A model generated the notes under the pieces. The model was given only the letters and a program-made list of their open reading frames with translations, was not told where the DNA came from and did no database searches. A DNA stretch of 37,238 bases from an uncultured Phascolarctobacterium sp. (GTDB lineage Bacteria; Bacillota; Negativicutes; Acidaminococcales; Acidaminococcaceae), in contig UQWU01000017.1 in NCBI GenBank assembly GCA_900544885.1, positions 1 to 37,238 of the forward strand, given 5' to 3'. A program made the position numbers and the translations under genes. Positions 15,185-24,032 of the stretch are shown piece after piece (position 1 is the stretch's first letter; the number at the start of each line of letters is the position of its first letter).

Positions 15185-16594
15185 TTATTTGCCTAGATAT
15201 GGCAATAAGGCGTTAAAGAGCTTGTCCAATGCAGGATAAAGCTCTTTTTCTTCTATACCTGTGTAATTCATCAGAAGAGTATGACTGTTGTCATTAATTT
15301 TTTCGTGATAATAGTCTGATAAGAATTTTATTTCTAACCCCTGTATAGCAGCTACCTGTTTTAATTTAGTATCACTAGATTGTGTATCTAGATGCAGTAA
15401 AAAATGTAGACCACTGTTTTCACCTTCTACAGTTAAATAAGGTGCAGTAGTATTTTTGGCTAAATATTGCAGTAATTTATCACATTTATTGCGATAATAG
15501 GTACGCATTCTGTTTAAATGACGTTCAAAATAACCGCCTTCTATAAATTTTGCTAAGGTAAATTGTTCAAAATTGGAAACTGTGCAGGAATAGAAGCCCA
15601 GTTTTTGATAAAACAAGGTAGTCAGATGTGATGGCAGAACCATATAGCTGATACGGAAAGTAGGTGCCAGGGTTTTAGAAAAGGTATTGATATAGATAAC
15701 CTTTTCTGCTGTATCGCTGCTTTGCAATGTAGGAATGGGACGACCATAAAGACGGAATTCACAATCATAATCGTCTTCAATAATATAACGGCTACTGCTC
15801 TGCCCTGCCCAATGTAATAATTCATAACGTCGGCTGGCAGGCATGATAATTCCTGTAGGAAATTGGTGTGAAGGCGTGATATGTAGGATATCTGCTCCGC
15901 TGTTCTCTAACATTTCGCGGCTGACGCCATTTTTATCCATGGGAAGATAACGACAGAAAACATTATTAGCTTTATAGATGGCTGCGAGCTGTGGATAACC
16001 AGGGTCTTCTAATGCATAGATATGGTTACGTCCTAAAAGCTGGACAATAAGATTATAAAGCACTTGTGTTCCTGCACCGATAATGATTTGTTCAGGTTCG
16101 GCTTGCATACCGCGGAATTGGTAAAGATGTTGGGCAATAGCTTGACGTAACTGGACAATACCACCACAGGAGGTATCACAGAGAAGAGTATTTTCGTTAG
16201 CGGCAGTTAGTACCTGCCTAAGCAAACGGGACCAGATATTATAAGGAAAGGTTTCGGCAGGGACGTTGCCGGAGGCAAAGCTAAATGCTTGCTTTTGCGG
16301 TAGCTGGAGTTTAGAATTCTGTTTTACTTCTTGGTGTAACGGTGGTTGTTTCATGATTTTAGCAACGTAATAACCACGCTTAGGACGGGAATAAATATAA
16401 CCCTCAATCATTAATTGGGCGTAAGCATTTTCTACAGTAATCAGACTGATACCGAGATTTTTAGCTAAGGTGCGTTTAGAAGGTAATTTATCTTCTGCCT
16501 CTAGCTTGCCGTTTAGAATATCCTCTTTAATACATTGATATAGATGAGCATACATACTTTGCCCATGTAAATTTTCAAAAGTATAGGTTAGCAT
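15185..16594 (-). CDS. pdxR: MocR/PdxR-type regulator (GntR domain plus aminotransferase-like domain)
   Basis: A 469-residue transcription factor that probably senses pyridoxal 5'-phosphate and controls the divergent pdxST genes. The N-terminal winged helix (about 10-75) has the GntR pattern LPSKRTLAKNLGISLITVENAYAQL. The remainder is a class I aminotransferase fold with AGTQVLY, EDPGYP, DDYDCEFR and YINTFSKTLAP, in which Lys307 should bind PLP. Its start has GGAGG just upstream. Its location next to pdxS, back to back across 138 bases, is the arrangement known for PdxR in Corynebacterium, Listeria and streptococci, and is the main support for the symbol. Activator and repressor roles cannot be told apart here. 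Confidence 0.88.
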   Translation of the reverse strand: MLTYTFENLHGQSMYAHLYQCIKEDILNGKLEAEDKLPSKRTLAKNLGISLITVENAYAQLMIEGYIYSRPKRGYYVAKIMKQPPLHQEVKQNSKLQLPQKQAFSFASGNVPAETFPYNIWSRLLRQVLTAANENTLLCDTSCGGIVQLRQAIAQHLYQFRGMQAEPEQIIIGAGTQVLYNLIVQLLGRNHIYALEDPGYPQLAAIYKANNVFCRYLPMDKNGVSREMLENSGADILHITPSHQFPTGIIMPASRRYELLHWAGQSSSRYIIEDDYDCEFRLYGRPIPTLQSSDTAEKVIYINTFSKTLAPTFRISYMVLPSHLTTLFYQKLGFYSCTVSNFEQFTLAKFIEGGYFERHLNRMRTYYRNKCDKLLQYLAKNTTAPYLTVEGENSGLHFLLHLDTQSSDTKLKQVAAIQGLEIKFLSDYYHEKINDNSHTLLMNYTGIEEKELYPALDKLFNALLPYLGK

Positions 16595-16666
16595 AAAACC
16601 TCCATTAAACCCAAACTGGATATAACAATTTATAAGAAATAGAATATATGCAGATAATCAGTTGCT

Positions 16667-16719
16667 AGTATAATACTATGTAAGCTTAACTTTGTAAAGT
16701 CTTAGCTTATTAGTATGAT
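16667..16719 (+). promoter_or_regulatory. pdxR-pdxS control region with palindromes and a direct repeat
   Basis: TAGTATAAT (16666-16674) contains a TATAAT -10 for pdxS and lies within the palindrome TAGTAT-A-ATACTA. A near-identical TAGTATGAT recurs 45 bases on (16711-16719). Between them is ACTTT-GT-AAAGT (16689-16700), flanked by TAAGCT and AGCTTA arms that could fold into one imperfect hairpin. These are candidate PdxR operators; I cannot decide which is bound. Confidence 0.4.
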
Positions 16720-16732
16720 GAGGTGATTAATA

Positions 16733-17605
16733 ATGAACGAACGTTATAAATTAAATGCCCAACTAGCACAAATGCTTAAAGGCGGCGTTATTATGGATGT
16801 TACCACTCCTGAACAAGCACGTATTGCGGAAGCTGCAGGTGCTTGTGCTGTTATGGCGTTAGAGAGAATTCCTGCTGATATTCGTGCCGCAGGTGGTGTT
16901 GCACGTATGAGCGACCCGAAATTAATCAAGGGAATTCAAGCTGCTGTTTCTATTCCTGTAATGGCGAAATGTCGCATCGGACATTTTGTGGAAGCACAGA
17001 TTTTGGAAGCTTTGGAAATTGATTATATTGATGAAAGTGAAGTACTCTCCCCTGCTGATGATGTGCTGCATATTGATAAAACTCAATTCAAAGTTCCGTT
17101 TGTTTGTGGTGCTCGTGATTTAGGCGAAGCTCTGCGTCGTATTAATGAAGGTGCTGCTATGATTCGTACTAAAGGTGAGCCTGGTACCGGTGACGTTGTG
17201 CAAGCAGTACGTCACATGCGTAAAATGAATCAGCAAATTGCTCAAATTGCAGCTATGCGTACTGATGAATTATTTAATGCAGCAAAAGAATTACAAGTAC
17301 CTTATGAATTAGTGCAATATGTTCATGAACATAAACGTTTACCAGTAGTTAATTTTGCAGCGGGTGGTGTAGCAACTCCTGCCGATGCTGCTTTGATGAT
17401 GCAATTAGGTGCTGAAGGTGTCTTTGTCGGTTCCGGTATTTTCAAATCAGGCAATCCGGAAAAACGTGCACAAGCTATTGTGAAAGCTGTTACCAATTAT
17501 CAAGACGCTAAAATGTTAGCTGAACTGTCTGAGGATTTAGGTGAAGCTATGGTTGGCATTAATGAGAGCGAAATTCAATTATTAATGGCGGAACGTGGCA
17601 AATGA
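16733..17605 (+). CDS. pdxS: Pyridoxal 5'-phosphate synthase lyase subunit
   Basis: Makes PLP from ribose 5-phosphate, glyceraldehyde 3-phosphate and ammonia as the (beta/alpha)8 core of the PdxS-PdxT complex. The 290 residues match the family. Key positions are Asp22 in GGVIMDVTTPEQA, Lys79 in MAKCRIGHF (imine with ribose 5-phosphate) and Lys147 in IRTKGEPGTG; VNFAAGGVATPADAA and GVFVGSGIFKS mark the phosphate sites. The Shine-Dalgarno GAGGTG at 16720 lies just upstream. The final ATGA overlaps the start of pdxT by four bases, so the two subunits are translationally coupled. Confidence 0.97.
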   Translation: MNERYKLNAQLAQMLKGGVIMDVTTPEQARIAEAAGACAVMALERIPADIRAAGGVARMSDPKLIKGIQAAVSIPVMAKCRIGHFVEAQILEALEIDYIDESEVLSPADDVLHIDKTQFKVPFVCGARDLGEALRRINEGAAMIRTKGEPGTGDVVQAVRHMRKMNQQIAQIAAMRTDELFNAAKELQVPYELVQYVHEHKRLPVVNFAAGGVATPADAALMMQLGAEGVFVGSGIFKSGNPEKRAQAIVKAVTNYQDAKMLAELSEDLGEAMVGINESEIQLLMAERGK

Positions 17606-18174
17606 GAATCGGTGTTTTAGCACTTCAGGGTGCTTTTATTGAGCATCGTCAAGCATTAGAAGCTTTAGGTGTAGAGTGTGTGGAGCTGCGTCAGCTGCCT
17701 GATTTAGTACAGCATCTGGACGGTTTGGTGCTGCCAGGTGGCGAAAGTACTGTTCAAGGAAAGCTTTTACATGAATTAGGTATGTTTGAGTCTTTAAAGC
17801 AGAAAATTGAAGCAGGTCTGCCTGTTCTGGCAACTTGTGCAGGGATGATTTTACTGGCAGAACATCTAAGCAATGATTCTTTAGTTCATTTTGCTACTAT
17901 GCCTATAACTGTGCGTCGTAACGCCTATGGTAGACAGTTAGGTAGCTTTAGAACTTATGCGGATTTTGGCAATTTGGGCAAAGCACCCATGACATTTATT
18001 CGTGCGCCTTATATTGAGCAAGCTGGAAGCGGTGTTGAGGTTTTAGCAGAAGTTGATAAACATATTGTAGCTGCTAAATATCATAATCAGCTGGCACTTG
18101 CTTTCCATCCTGAATTAGACATTGATGAAAGCTTGGCTATTCATAAATATTTTGTAGAAATGTGCGGGAAATAA
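17602..18174 (+). CDS. pdxT: Pyridoxal 5'-phosphate synthase glutaminase subunit
   Basis: Class I glutaminase that hydrolyses glutamine and channels ammonia to PdxS. The 190 residues are typical. The start IGVLALQGAFIEH, the oxyanion region LPGGEST (near 45-50), the nucleophile Cys79 in LATCAGMILLA, and His169/Glu171 in AFHPELD complete the triad. It overlaps pdxS by four bases and ends with a strong terminator shared with the converging patatin-like gene. Confidence 0.97.
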   Translation: MRIGVLALQGAFIEHRQALEALGVECVELRQLPDLVQHLDGLVLPGGESTVQGKLLHELGMFESLKQKIEAGLPVLATCAGMILLAEHLSNDSLVHFATMPITVRRNAYGRQLGSFRTYADFGNLGKAPMTFIRAPYIEQAGSGVEVLAEVDKHIVAAKYHNQLALAFHPELDIDESLAIHKYFVEMCGK

Positions 18175-18179
18175 ATAGA

Positions 18180-18230
18180 GAAAAAGGAAACGCTGATTGG
18201 CAGTAAAATGTCAATCAGCGTTTCCTTTTT
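18180..18230. terminator. Very strong bidirectional terminator after pdxT
   Basis: A 19-pair perfect stem (18181-18199 with 18212-18230) with A and T runs at its base on both strands. It serves pdxST and the converging patatin-like gene, whose stop codon touches the stem. Confidence 0.93.
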
Positions 18231-19093
18231 CAAAATTCTTCAGCATAGTTTAATTCAAGAATTTTGTCATAAGCAGCTAAACCACAACCTATACCATGGT
18301 CATGTAATGCTAAAAGTTTAGCAGGTTTAATATCGAGTTTGTCGATAGTTAAAGGAATTTGTGGGCGAATGATGACAGCCTTACCCTCTTTTTCTAATTC
18401 TTCGACTAATTCTATTTCCCTATTATAAAGTGCAGGACGTTTTTCCATGATATCCCACAATTTAGGATAATCCTTATAAAAAGTATGCAGGAGAATTTTA
18501 GGAATAACGTTTTTCTTACGGTAGCCTGCATTGCGGGTTAAGACGAAAACAAATTTTTTATAGCCTGCTTCGGCTGCGTGCTCAAAGGGTATGGGTGCTA
18601 ATAATGCTCCGTCTAGTAAATCTCGTCCTGCCACATGGACAATAGGTGCGAGAAATGGCATGGAAGAAGAGGCACGTACAGGGGTAAATTTGCGATCGAT
18701 AGCATCTTTACCGAACCAGACTGATTTTCCGGAACGTACATCCGTAGTACCTACCTGGAGAATACCGGGGTAATTAAAGTAGGTTTCAAAATCAAAGGGT
18801 AATTCTTTTTTCGGCAGTTCTTCGAAAATAAAATCAAACCCGAAAATACTACCCTTTTTGACCCAATTATTAATGCTGCAATACCGTTTATCACTAACAT
18901 AATTTTCAATGATTTTACGTGTACGCAGTGGTTGTTTAGACATATACGAAAGAATATTGCAGGCACCGGCAGAAACAGCTGTGATGTACGGAAAGGTAAT
19001 GTTCTTCAAAAGAAAGGCTTCAAAAACTCCAGCAGAAAACATACCTCGCATACCACCGCCCTCTAGGACTAGTGCGGTATTTTCTAAGTGCAT
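18230..19093 (-). CDS. Patatin-like phospholipase (bacterial YjjU-like group)
   Basis: A 287-residue protein with the patatin hydrolase fold, probably acting on acyl lipids. The oxyanion loop EGGGMRGMFSAG lies at 11-22. The nucleophile elbow reads AVSAGACN with Ser41, where most relatives have Gly as the first residue of GxSxG. The catalytic Asp is Asp161 in LLDGALLAPIP. A Ser/Asp dyad is therefore present and the enzyme is likely active despite the Gly-to-Ala change. No signal peptide is evident. AGGAGG lies six bases before the ATG. Its physiological substrate is unknown; nearby genes give no strong hint. Confidence 0.87.
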   Translation of the reverse strand: MHLENTALVLEGGGMRGMFSAGVFEAFLLKNITFPYITAVSAGACNILSYMSKQPLRTRKIIENYVSDKRYCSINNWVKKGSIFGFDFIFEELPKKELPFDFETYFNYPGILQVGTTDVRSGKSVWFGKDAIDRKFTPVRASSSMPFLAPIVHVAGRDLLDGALLAPIPFEHAAEAGYKKFVFVLTRNAGYRKKNVIPKILLHTFYKDYPKLWDIMEKRPALYNREIELVEELEKEGKAVIIRPQIPLTIDKLDIKPAKLLALHDHGIGCGLAAYDKILELNYAEEF

Positions 19094-19151
19094 AAAATCC
19101 CCTCCTAGATAGTATTATAACGTATTTATGAGAGAAGCAAAACAAAATAAT

Positions 19152-19195
19152 ATGTGAAAAACGCTTCGCACAGTGTAGATTGTACGAAGCGTTTT
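19152..19195 (-). terminator. Terminator of the small membrane protein / GluQRS unit
   Basis: AAAACGCTTCG (19158-19168) pairs with CGAAGCGTTTT (19185-19195). On the minus strand it ends in TTTTT, directly after the 72-residue gene. Confidence 0.85.
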
Positions 19196-19201
19196 GCTGA
19201 A

Positions 19202-19420
19202 TCATCTGTATTTATTAGTGTGTTTTTTGCGAGCGTGTTGTTCACGGTAATCTGCCTGTACCTGATATACTTGATAGATATACAAAGCACACAAAGGCAG
19301 TGCGATGATTAAGCCTAACCAACGGTTATCGAAAAAGTAGTTGCCTGCCATACCGGCAACTAAGCTCAGGATAACAACAAAGAGCATATTTACTTTAAAT
19401 TTCATTAATAATTTTTTCAT
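19202..19420 (-). CDS. Small two-helix membrane protein of unknown function
   Basis: A 72-residue protein that I do not recognise. A short basic start is followed by two hydrophobic helices (about 11-26 and 34-50) separated by YFFDNRW. The tail is strongly basic and polar (QADYREQHARKKHTNK), so it is probably cytoplasmic. The start is well supported by AGGAGG a few bases upstream. It follows gluQ by 19 bases and precedes a terminator, so it is likely the second gene of that transcript. Confidence 0.7.
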   Translation of the reverse strand: MKKLLMKFKVNMLFVVILSLVAGMAGNYFFDNRWLGLIIALPLCALYIYQVYQVQADYREQHARKKHTNKYR

Positions 19421-19439
19421 GGAAAAATCCTCCTCAAAT

Positions 19440-20435
19440 TTATAATTCCAACCAATTTTGGGGAACTACAATATTTTGTTTTGGTATTTTATGGGAATCA
19501 AAGATACTTAATAAATCACGTACTGTCAGTGGTTCATAATGCTCCAGCTGTCCTGCCAAAAAGCCTAACATACCTATAATCGGTTCAGGACTACCGAAAT
19601 GCTTACGCAGAATGCTGACTTCCAAATCACCATCACGTTTAGCTAATCGTCGTCCGTCAGCTGCGGTAAGTAAGGGTATATGGAAAAAACTTGGTGCAGG
19701 TAGGTTTAATGCTTGATACAGATATAACTGTATCGGTGTGGAGCTGAGCAGATCACTACCACGTACAACCTGAGTAACTCCCATTAGTGCATCATCGACA
19801 ACTACGGCAAGCTGGTAAGCATAAACACCATCACTACGGCGGATAATAAAATCACCGCTTTCGGTAGCTAGATGATAACTTTGCTTGCCGTAATGTGCAT
19901 CGGTAAAACTGATTTTGGCATCGCCGACTGCTACGCGATAAGCAGGACATCTTTGTTTAGCTTTTTCTAGACGTTCAGCAGAACTGAGATGGCGACAGGT
20001 TCCTGCATAGATTACCCGTCCGTCGCTAAGATGTGGTGCTTCGGCAGCATGGAGTTCTGCTCGGCTGCAGAAGCAAGGATAAACAAGTCCTTGTTTTTCG
20101 AGTTGGTCAAAATATTGTGCGTAAATTGCTGAACGATTGCTTTGAAAATATTCTTCACTGTCGCTATGACAATAAGCACCTTCATCCCACTCCAGGCCTA
20201 ACCATTCCAAATCTTTAGCTAAAGCGTCGGCATTGCTTCGTAAGCAGCGTTGTGGGTCTAAATCTTCAATGCGTAGCACAATTTTACCACCAAGTGATTT
20301 AGCCTCCAACCATGCCAGCAGACTGCAAAAGACGTTACCTAAATGGAGAAAACCGCTCGGTGTAGGAGCAAAACGACCAATGGGCATGTTATTTAATTGT
20401 TTGGTGTGTTGAACACAGATTTTTTCCTGTAGCAT
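19440..20435 (-). CDS. gluQ: Glutamyl-Q tRNA(Asp) synthetase
   Basis: A paralogue of the glutamyl-tRNA synthetase catalytic core that attaches glutamate to the queuosine at position 34 of tRNA-Asp. The HIGH-type motif is PTPSGFLHLGN and the KMSKS-type motif is RRLAKRDGD. A zinc site is suggested by CFCSRAEL and the later GTCRHL. At 331 residues it lacks the anticodon-binding domain of GltX, the distinguishing feature of GluQRS. The start at 20435 has AAGGA upstream; a later Met17 starts exactly at the conserved MPIGRFAPTPSG but has no ribosome binding site, so the first 16 residues are uncertain. Confidence 0.92.
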   Translation of the reverse strand: MLQEKICVQHTKQLNNMPIGRFAPTPSGFLHLGNVFCSLLAWLEAKSLGGKIVLRIEDLDPQRCLRSNADALAKDLEWLGLEWDEGAYCHSDSEEYFQSNRSAIYAQYFDQLEKQGLVYPCFCSRAELHAAEAPHLSDGRVIYAGTCRHLSSAERLEKAKQRCPAYRVAVGDAKISFTDAHYGKQSYHLATESGDFIIRRSDGVYAYQLAVVVDDALMGVTQVVRGSDLLSSTPIQLYLYQALNLPAPSFFHIPLLTAADGRRLAKRDGDLEVSILRKHFGSPEPIIGMLGFLAGQLEHYEPLTVRDLLSIFDSHKIPKQNIVVPQNWLEL

Positions 20436-20538
20436 ATTTATTAAGTCCTTGAATTTTTATACTTCTTTATTTTATCATATCGCAGGAAAATTGTGTTAAA
20501 TATTTCTTTTACTAAGGCGAATATTGCATAAACTTTAG

Positions 20539-20552
20539 ACATAAAATTATGT
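20539..20552 (+). promoter_or_regulatory. Palindrome upstream of the AGCS promoter
   Basis: ACATAA-AA-TTATGT, a perfect 6-2-6 inverted repeat ending six bases before the -35 of the amino-acid carrier promoter. It may be an activator site or chance in AT-rich DNA. Confidence 0.25.
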
Positions 20553-20557
20553 ATACA

Positions 20558-20586
20558 TTGCATTTTTTTGCTACTCTACATATAAT
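20558..20586 (+). promoter_or_regulatory. Promoter of the AGCS carrier gene
   Basis: TTGCAT (20558-20563), a 17-base spacer and a perfect TATAAT (20581-20586). Confidence 0.75.
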
Positions 20587-20633
20587 AATAACGATAATAA
20601 ATAATAAGAGTGTTTAATTTTGGAGGAGACTTT

Positions 20634-22169
20634 ATGGAAGCAATTTTTGCTGCTATTAACAGTATTTTCAGTTTTATAGGACCTTTATCCGATTTATTGT
20701 GGGAATTTCCTACAAATTTCACATGGTATGCCTCTATACCTATTTTAGGTAACTTTTCTTTGGCCATTATTTTATTGGTCGGTTCCGGTATTTATTTTAG
20801 TTTTCGTTTAGGTTTTGTGCAGGTACGGGATTTTGCTAAAGGTGTTCACACTATGGCCTGCAGAAAGCATACTGAGGTAGGAATTTCACCTTTAGCAGCC
20901 TTTTTCTTGAGCTCTGCTATGCGTGTAGGCCCTGGTAATATTATCGGTGTTACAGGTGCGATTGCTGTAGGCGGCCCAGGCGCTTTATTCTGGATGTGGG
21001 TATCTGCTTTCTTTGGTATGGCTGTTGCTTATATTGAAAGTGTCTTGGCACAGATTTTTAAAGAGAAGAAAGATAATGAATTTGTTGGTGGACTGCCGTT
21101 TTATGGCCGTATACTGTTAGGTGATAAAATTTGGATTGGTGTCTGCTTATCTATTCTGTATATTTTGTATGCATGGTGTTGTTTGCCTGCTCAAGCTTTT
21201 AATGTAGTTTCTTCTGTAGGTGAAATGACTAAAATCGTTTCCGGTACAGATTTGACTACAGGCTCCTCTTTTTACTATATCGTAGGCATAATCGTGGTTG
21301 GTACTACGGCTTTAATTACCTTTGGCGGTATTCATAAAGTAACGAAGATTACTGATAAAATGGTACCGGTAATGGCTGTTGTCTACATTTTGACTGTTAT
21401 TTCCTTGATTGTATTGAATTTTGATCGCATTCCTTATTTCTTTAGTGCTGTTTTTGGTGGTGCCTTTACGCAAGATGCTGTTTTTGGCGGTGCTTTCGGT
21501 GCTGTTTTAGCTCAAGGCGTTAAACGTGGTTTGATGTCCAATGAAGCAGGTCAGGGTACTATTACTATGTCTGCGGCAGCAGCAGATGCAGATCATCCTT
21601 GCGAGCAAGGAATTATTTCTGCTATCGGTGTTTTCTTGGATACTATTATTATTTGCACCTTAACTGCCTTTGTAATTATTATGGCTCATTGCTGGACTAC
21701 TCAGCCTGATACTTGGCAGAATATGGATAAACTGCCTAAATTCTTAGCTTCTGTAGCCGAAATGACTCCAGGGGTTTCCTTAAATGAAGTTATGACATTT
21801 TTAATCAGCCTTTGCTTCTGTATGTTTGCTTATACTACCTTGTTGGGTATGATTAGCTTTTCTGAAATTGCTGCTAACCGTATCAGTAAAAGTCGTGCCT
21901 TTATTAATAGTGTACGCTTTTTAGGCTTATGCGTAGCTGCCTTTGGTATTTTATGCAATATTGCCGGTCTGGAGCTAGGTAACTTATGGGCTTTCTCTGA
22001 TTTAGGAAACATTATTATTGTTTATTTCAACATACCGATTTTATATGTCGGTGCTAAATTAGTCTTTAAAGCACATGATCATTATCGTTTGCAGGATGGT
22101 ACTCCGTTCTCTTCTGCTGTTATTGGTAGAGAATGTGCTTATTGGGACGATAAAGTAGCACATAAATAA
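20634..22169 (+). CDS. AGCS family sodium:alanine (amino acid) symporter
   Basis: An inner-membrane carrier of 511 residues with about ten to eleven helices that imports alanine, glycine or a related amino acid with Na+. Family signatures are visible: GPGNIIGVTGAIAVGGPGALFWMW in the first third, IESVLAQIFK, and the later RGLMSNEAGQGTITMSAAAA. The ATG at 20634 (GGAGGAG at 20622-20628) is preferred over an in-frame GTG at 20610. It has its own promoter and is followed 30 bases later by a DUF697-like gene, probably on the same transcript. Which amino acid is carried cannot be told from sequence. Confidence 0.93.
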   Translation: MEAIFAAINSIFSFIGPLSDLLWEFPTNFTWYASIPILGNFSLAIILLVGSGIYFSFRLGFVQVRDFAKGVHTMACRKHTEVGISPLAAFFLSSAMRVGPGNIIGVTGAIAVGGPGALFWMWVSAFFGMAVAYIESVLAQIFKEKKDNEFVGGLPFYGRILLGDKIWIGVCLSILYILYAWCCLPAQAFNVVSSVGEMTKIVSGTDLTTGSSFYYIVGIIVVGTTALITFGGIHKVTKITDKMVPVMAVVYILTVISLIVLNFDRIPYFFSAVFGGAFTQDAVFGGAFGAVLAQGVKRGLMSNEAGQGTITMSAAAADADHPCEQGIISAIGVFLDTIIICTLTAFVIIMAHCWTTQPDTWQNMDKLPKFLASVAEMTPGVSLNEVMTFLISLCFCMFAYTTLLGMISFSEIAANRISKSRAFINSVRFLGLCVAAFGILCNIAGLELGNLWAFSDLGNIIIVYFNIPILYVGAKLVFKAHDHYRLQDGTPFSSAVIGRECAYWDDKVAHK

Positions 22170-22199
22170 TTTGTGTATTAGTCATAGAGGAGGATTACT

Positions 22200-22787
22200 A
22201 TGGCAGAAACAAGAATTACTGATGGTTATCAAGATAATAAGGATGTGGAACAGGAGGCGGAAAACATTTGCCGTTGGGCTGCTGCTCGAGCAGGTGTAAT
22301 TGTTGTAGCCCCGTTAGTGGGTACTATGGCACTAATGGCTAATGAGGTTTATATGATTAGCCGTTTAGCCGAACTGCGTGGCATTAAATTATCCGAAAGT
22401 GCTGTATTAGGCCTTTTAGGTTCTTTAGGTGCTACTTTTGTCGGGCAGACTTTGGTAACATTGATTCCTTTTGCACCGATACAGGTTCCAGTAGGTATTT
22501 CTGTTACTTATGCAGTTGGTAAAGTAGCTAATGCGTGGTTGAAGGCAGGTCGTCCGGAGGATATTGCTGCTTTTAAGGAAATTTTTGATGAAGCACATGA
22601 TGAAGGATTAAAGCACTTTAAAGAATTTAAAAATATGGATTGTAAGGATACACCGTTAGGTGATGAAAGTCGCAAATTTAAGCTTTCTTCTCAAGATGCC
22701 TTTGACAGTCTTACAGACAAAGCCGATATGGCAGAGTACAAATTAACTGATGCTATGCGTAAGCTGCATGACAAAATTAATAAATGA
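22200..22787 (+). CDS. DUF697-like membrane-associated protein
   Basis: A 195-residue protein resembling the DUF697 family. The segment from about residue 25 to 118 has the family layout: an Ala-rich hydrophobic stretch (VIVVAPLVGTMALMANEVYMI), then LAELRGIKLSESAVLGLLGSLG, then a second hydrophobic stretch and VGKVANAWLKAG. The charged C-terminal 75 residues look helical and soluble. Some DUF697 domains are attached to GTPases, but no GTPase motif is present here. It follows the AGCS carrier by 30 bases with its own GAGGAGG site, and a terminator follows. Function unknown. Confidence 0.65.
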   Translation: MAETRITDGYQDNKDVEQEAENICRWAAARAGVIVVAPLVGTMALMANEVYMISRLAELRGIKLSESAVLGLLGSLGATFVGQTLVTLIPFAPIQVPVGISVTYAVGKVANAWLKAGRPEDIAAFKEIFDEAHDEGLKHFKEFKNMDCKDTPLGDESRKFKLSSQDAFDSLTDKADMAEYKLTDAMRKLHDKINK

Positions 22788-22824
22788 TATTTGCTTTTTA
22801 GCAAGAAATAACTTTATAAATTCC

Positions 22825-22869
22825 AAAAAGGCTAGGATTTAAGTTTTTCAAGAATTCTGGTCTTTTTTT
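22825..22869 (+). terminator. Terminator after the AGCS / DUF697 unit
   Basis: AAAAAGGCTAGGATT (22825-22839) pairs with AATTCTGGTCTTTTT (22853-22867), using a few G-U pairs, and leads into a T run. The rest of 22870-22957 is AT-rich with nothing recognisable. Confidence 0.75.
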
Positions 22870-22957
22870 ATAAGTATAAAAGTTTTAAATTTCTATTATA
22901 TGCTTTATGTTTTTTGCCTAAGACGCTTTTTATTTTAGTATTAAAAAATATATTCTT

Positions 22958-22986
22958 TTGCTTTTAGTATCTAGGTGTAGTAGAAT
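22958..22986 (+). promoter_or_regulatory. Promoter of the yybS-gdpP-rplI-dnaB operon
   Basis: TTGCTT (22958-22963), a 17-base spacer and TAGAAT (22981-22986), about 43 bases before the GTG start of the first gene. Confidence 0.55.
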
Positions 22987-23028
22987 ATACATTGAAGTAT
23001 TATACCTAATTATGAAGGAGGATCTTTT

Positions 23029-23991
23029 GTGATTCGAAAAACATCTGCCATGGTGCAAGCCGGTATTTTAGCCGCTGTTGCCATTGTTATGGCTTTAATA
23101 AGTATGTATGTGCCTGTTTTAGGTGCTTTCGTTAACTTTGTCTGGCCTTTGCCGATAATTATCTGTGGTTGCCGCCATGGCTTAAAATGGAGTATTATGA
23201 CACTCCTGGTAGCAACTATTATTATTGCAATGATTATCAGCCCGGTGAATGCTTTTTTTCTTGCGGCTATTTTTGGCTTACTAGGATTAATCTTGGGTGA
23301 ATGTATGCGTCGCCATCTGCCACCGATGAAGATGATGTTTTATGGTAGTATTGGTGCCGTTATCGCTTTGATTTTAAATATTGTTCTGAGCTTCTGGGTT
23401 TTGGGAATGAATCCTATTGATATGATGTTCAGCTCTTTCCACGAAAGTCTTGGTCAATTGGCTATGTACTATCGTGAACATGGTATGTCAGAAGTAGAAA
23501 TCAAGAAAATCGTTGCCGAATATGAAGAACTTCTGCGTATGATGAAAATCATTATGCCTGGTGCATTTTTATTGTGTGCTCCGCTGATGGCCTTTGTTAA
23601 CTATATGGCTGCCAAGAAAATCTTAACTAAATTGGGTGAAACATTTGAAGCTTTCCCACCCTTTAATATGCTTACTATTCCTGGTTGGGTATTGTGGCCC
23701 TATGGTCTTTCCCTGCTGGCTGTTACTTATTATTATCAAACTGACCAAAGCAGCTGGATGTATCTTTTATCTGTAAATATTCAGACTGTATGCAGCTTTT
23801 TGTTTGTATTTCAGGGTATCGTTTTATTATACTGGTTTATCGATAAGCATCGTAAACCGCGCTGGTGGGCTAATGTAGGTTTAGTGCTGATGTTTGCTAT
23901 TCCTATTTTTTCTCAGATTATGGTTTATGTAGGTGCGTTTGACGTAGTTTTCGATTTCCGTAAAATCAGGGATAAACGCTTACTGAAATAA
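23029..23991 (+). CDS. yybS: YybS family membrane protein (DUF2232)
   Basis: A 320-residue polytopic membrane protein with about eight hydrophobic segments. The opening ISMYVPVLGAFVNFVWPLPIIICGCRHGLKWSI is typical of YybS/DUF2232, which is distantly related to S-component-like transporters; its function is not established. Its position immediately before gdpP, rplI and the replicative helicase is the conserved Bacillus order yybS-yybT-rplI-dnaC. Translation starts at GTG 23029 after AAGGAGG. Confidence 0.85.
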   Translation: MIRKTSAMVQAGILAAVAIVMALISMYVPVLGAFVNFVWPLPIIICGCRHGLKWSIMTLLVATIIIAMIISPVNAFFLAAIFGLLGLILGECMRRHLPPMKMMFYGSIGAVIALILNIVLSFWVLGMNPIDMMFSSFHESLGQLAMYYREHGMSEVEIKKIVAEYEELLRMMKIIMPGAFLLCAPLMAFVNYMAAKKILTKLGETFEAFPPFNMLTIPGWVLWPYGLSLLAVTYYYQTDQSSWMYLLSVNIQTVCSFLFVFQGIVLLYWFIDKHRKPRWWANVGLVLMFAIPIFSQIMVYVGAFDVVFDFRKIRDKRLLK

Positions 23992-24032
23992 TTTGTTTTG
24001 CTTTGACTGAGGTCATTGACGAGGTGAACACT

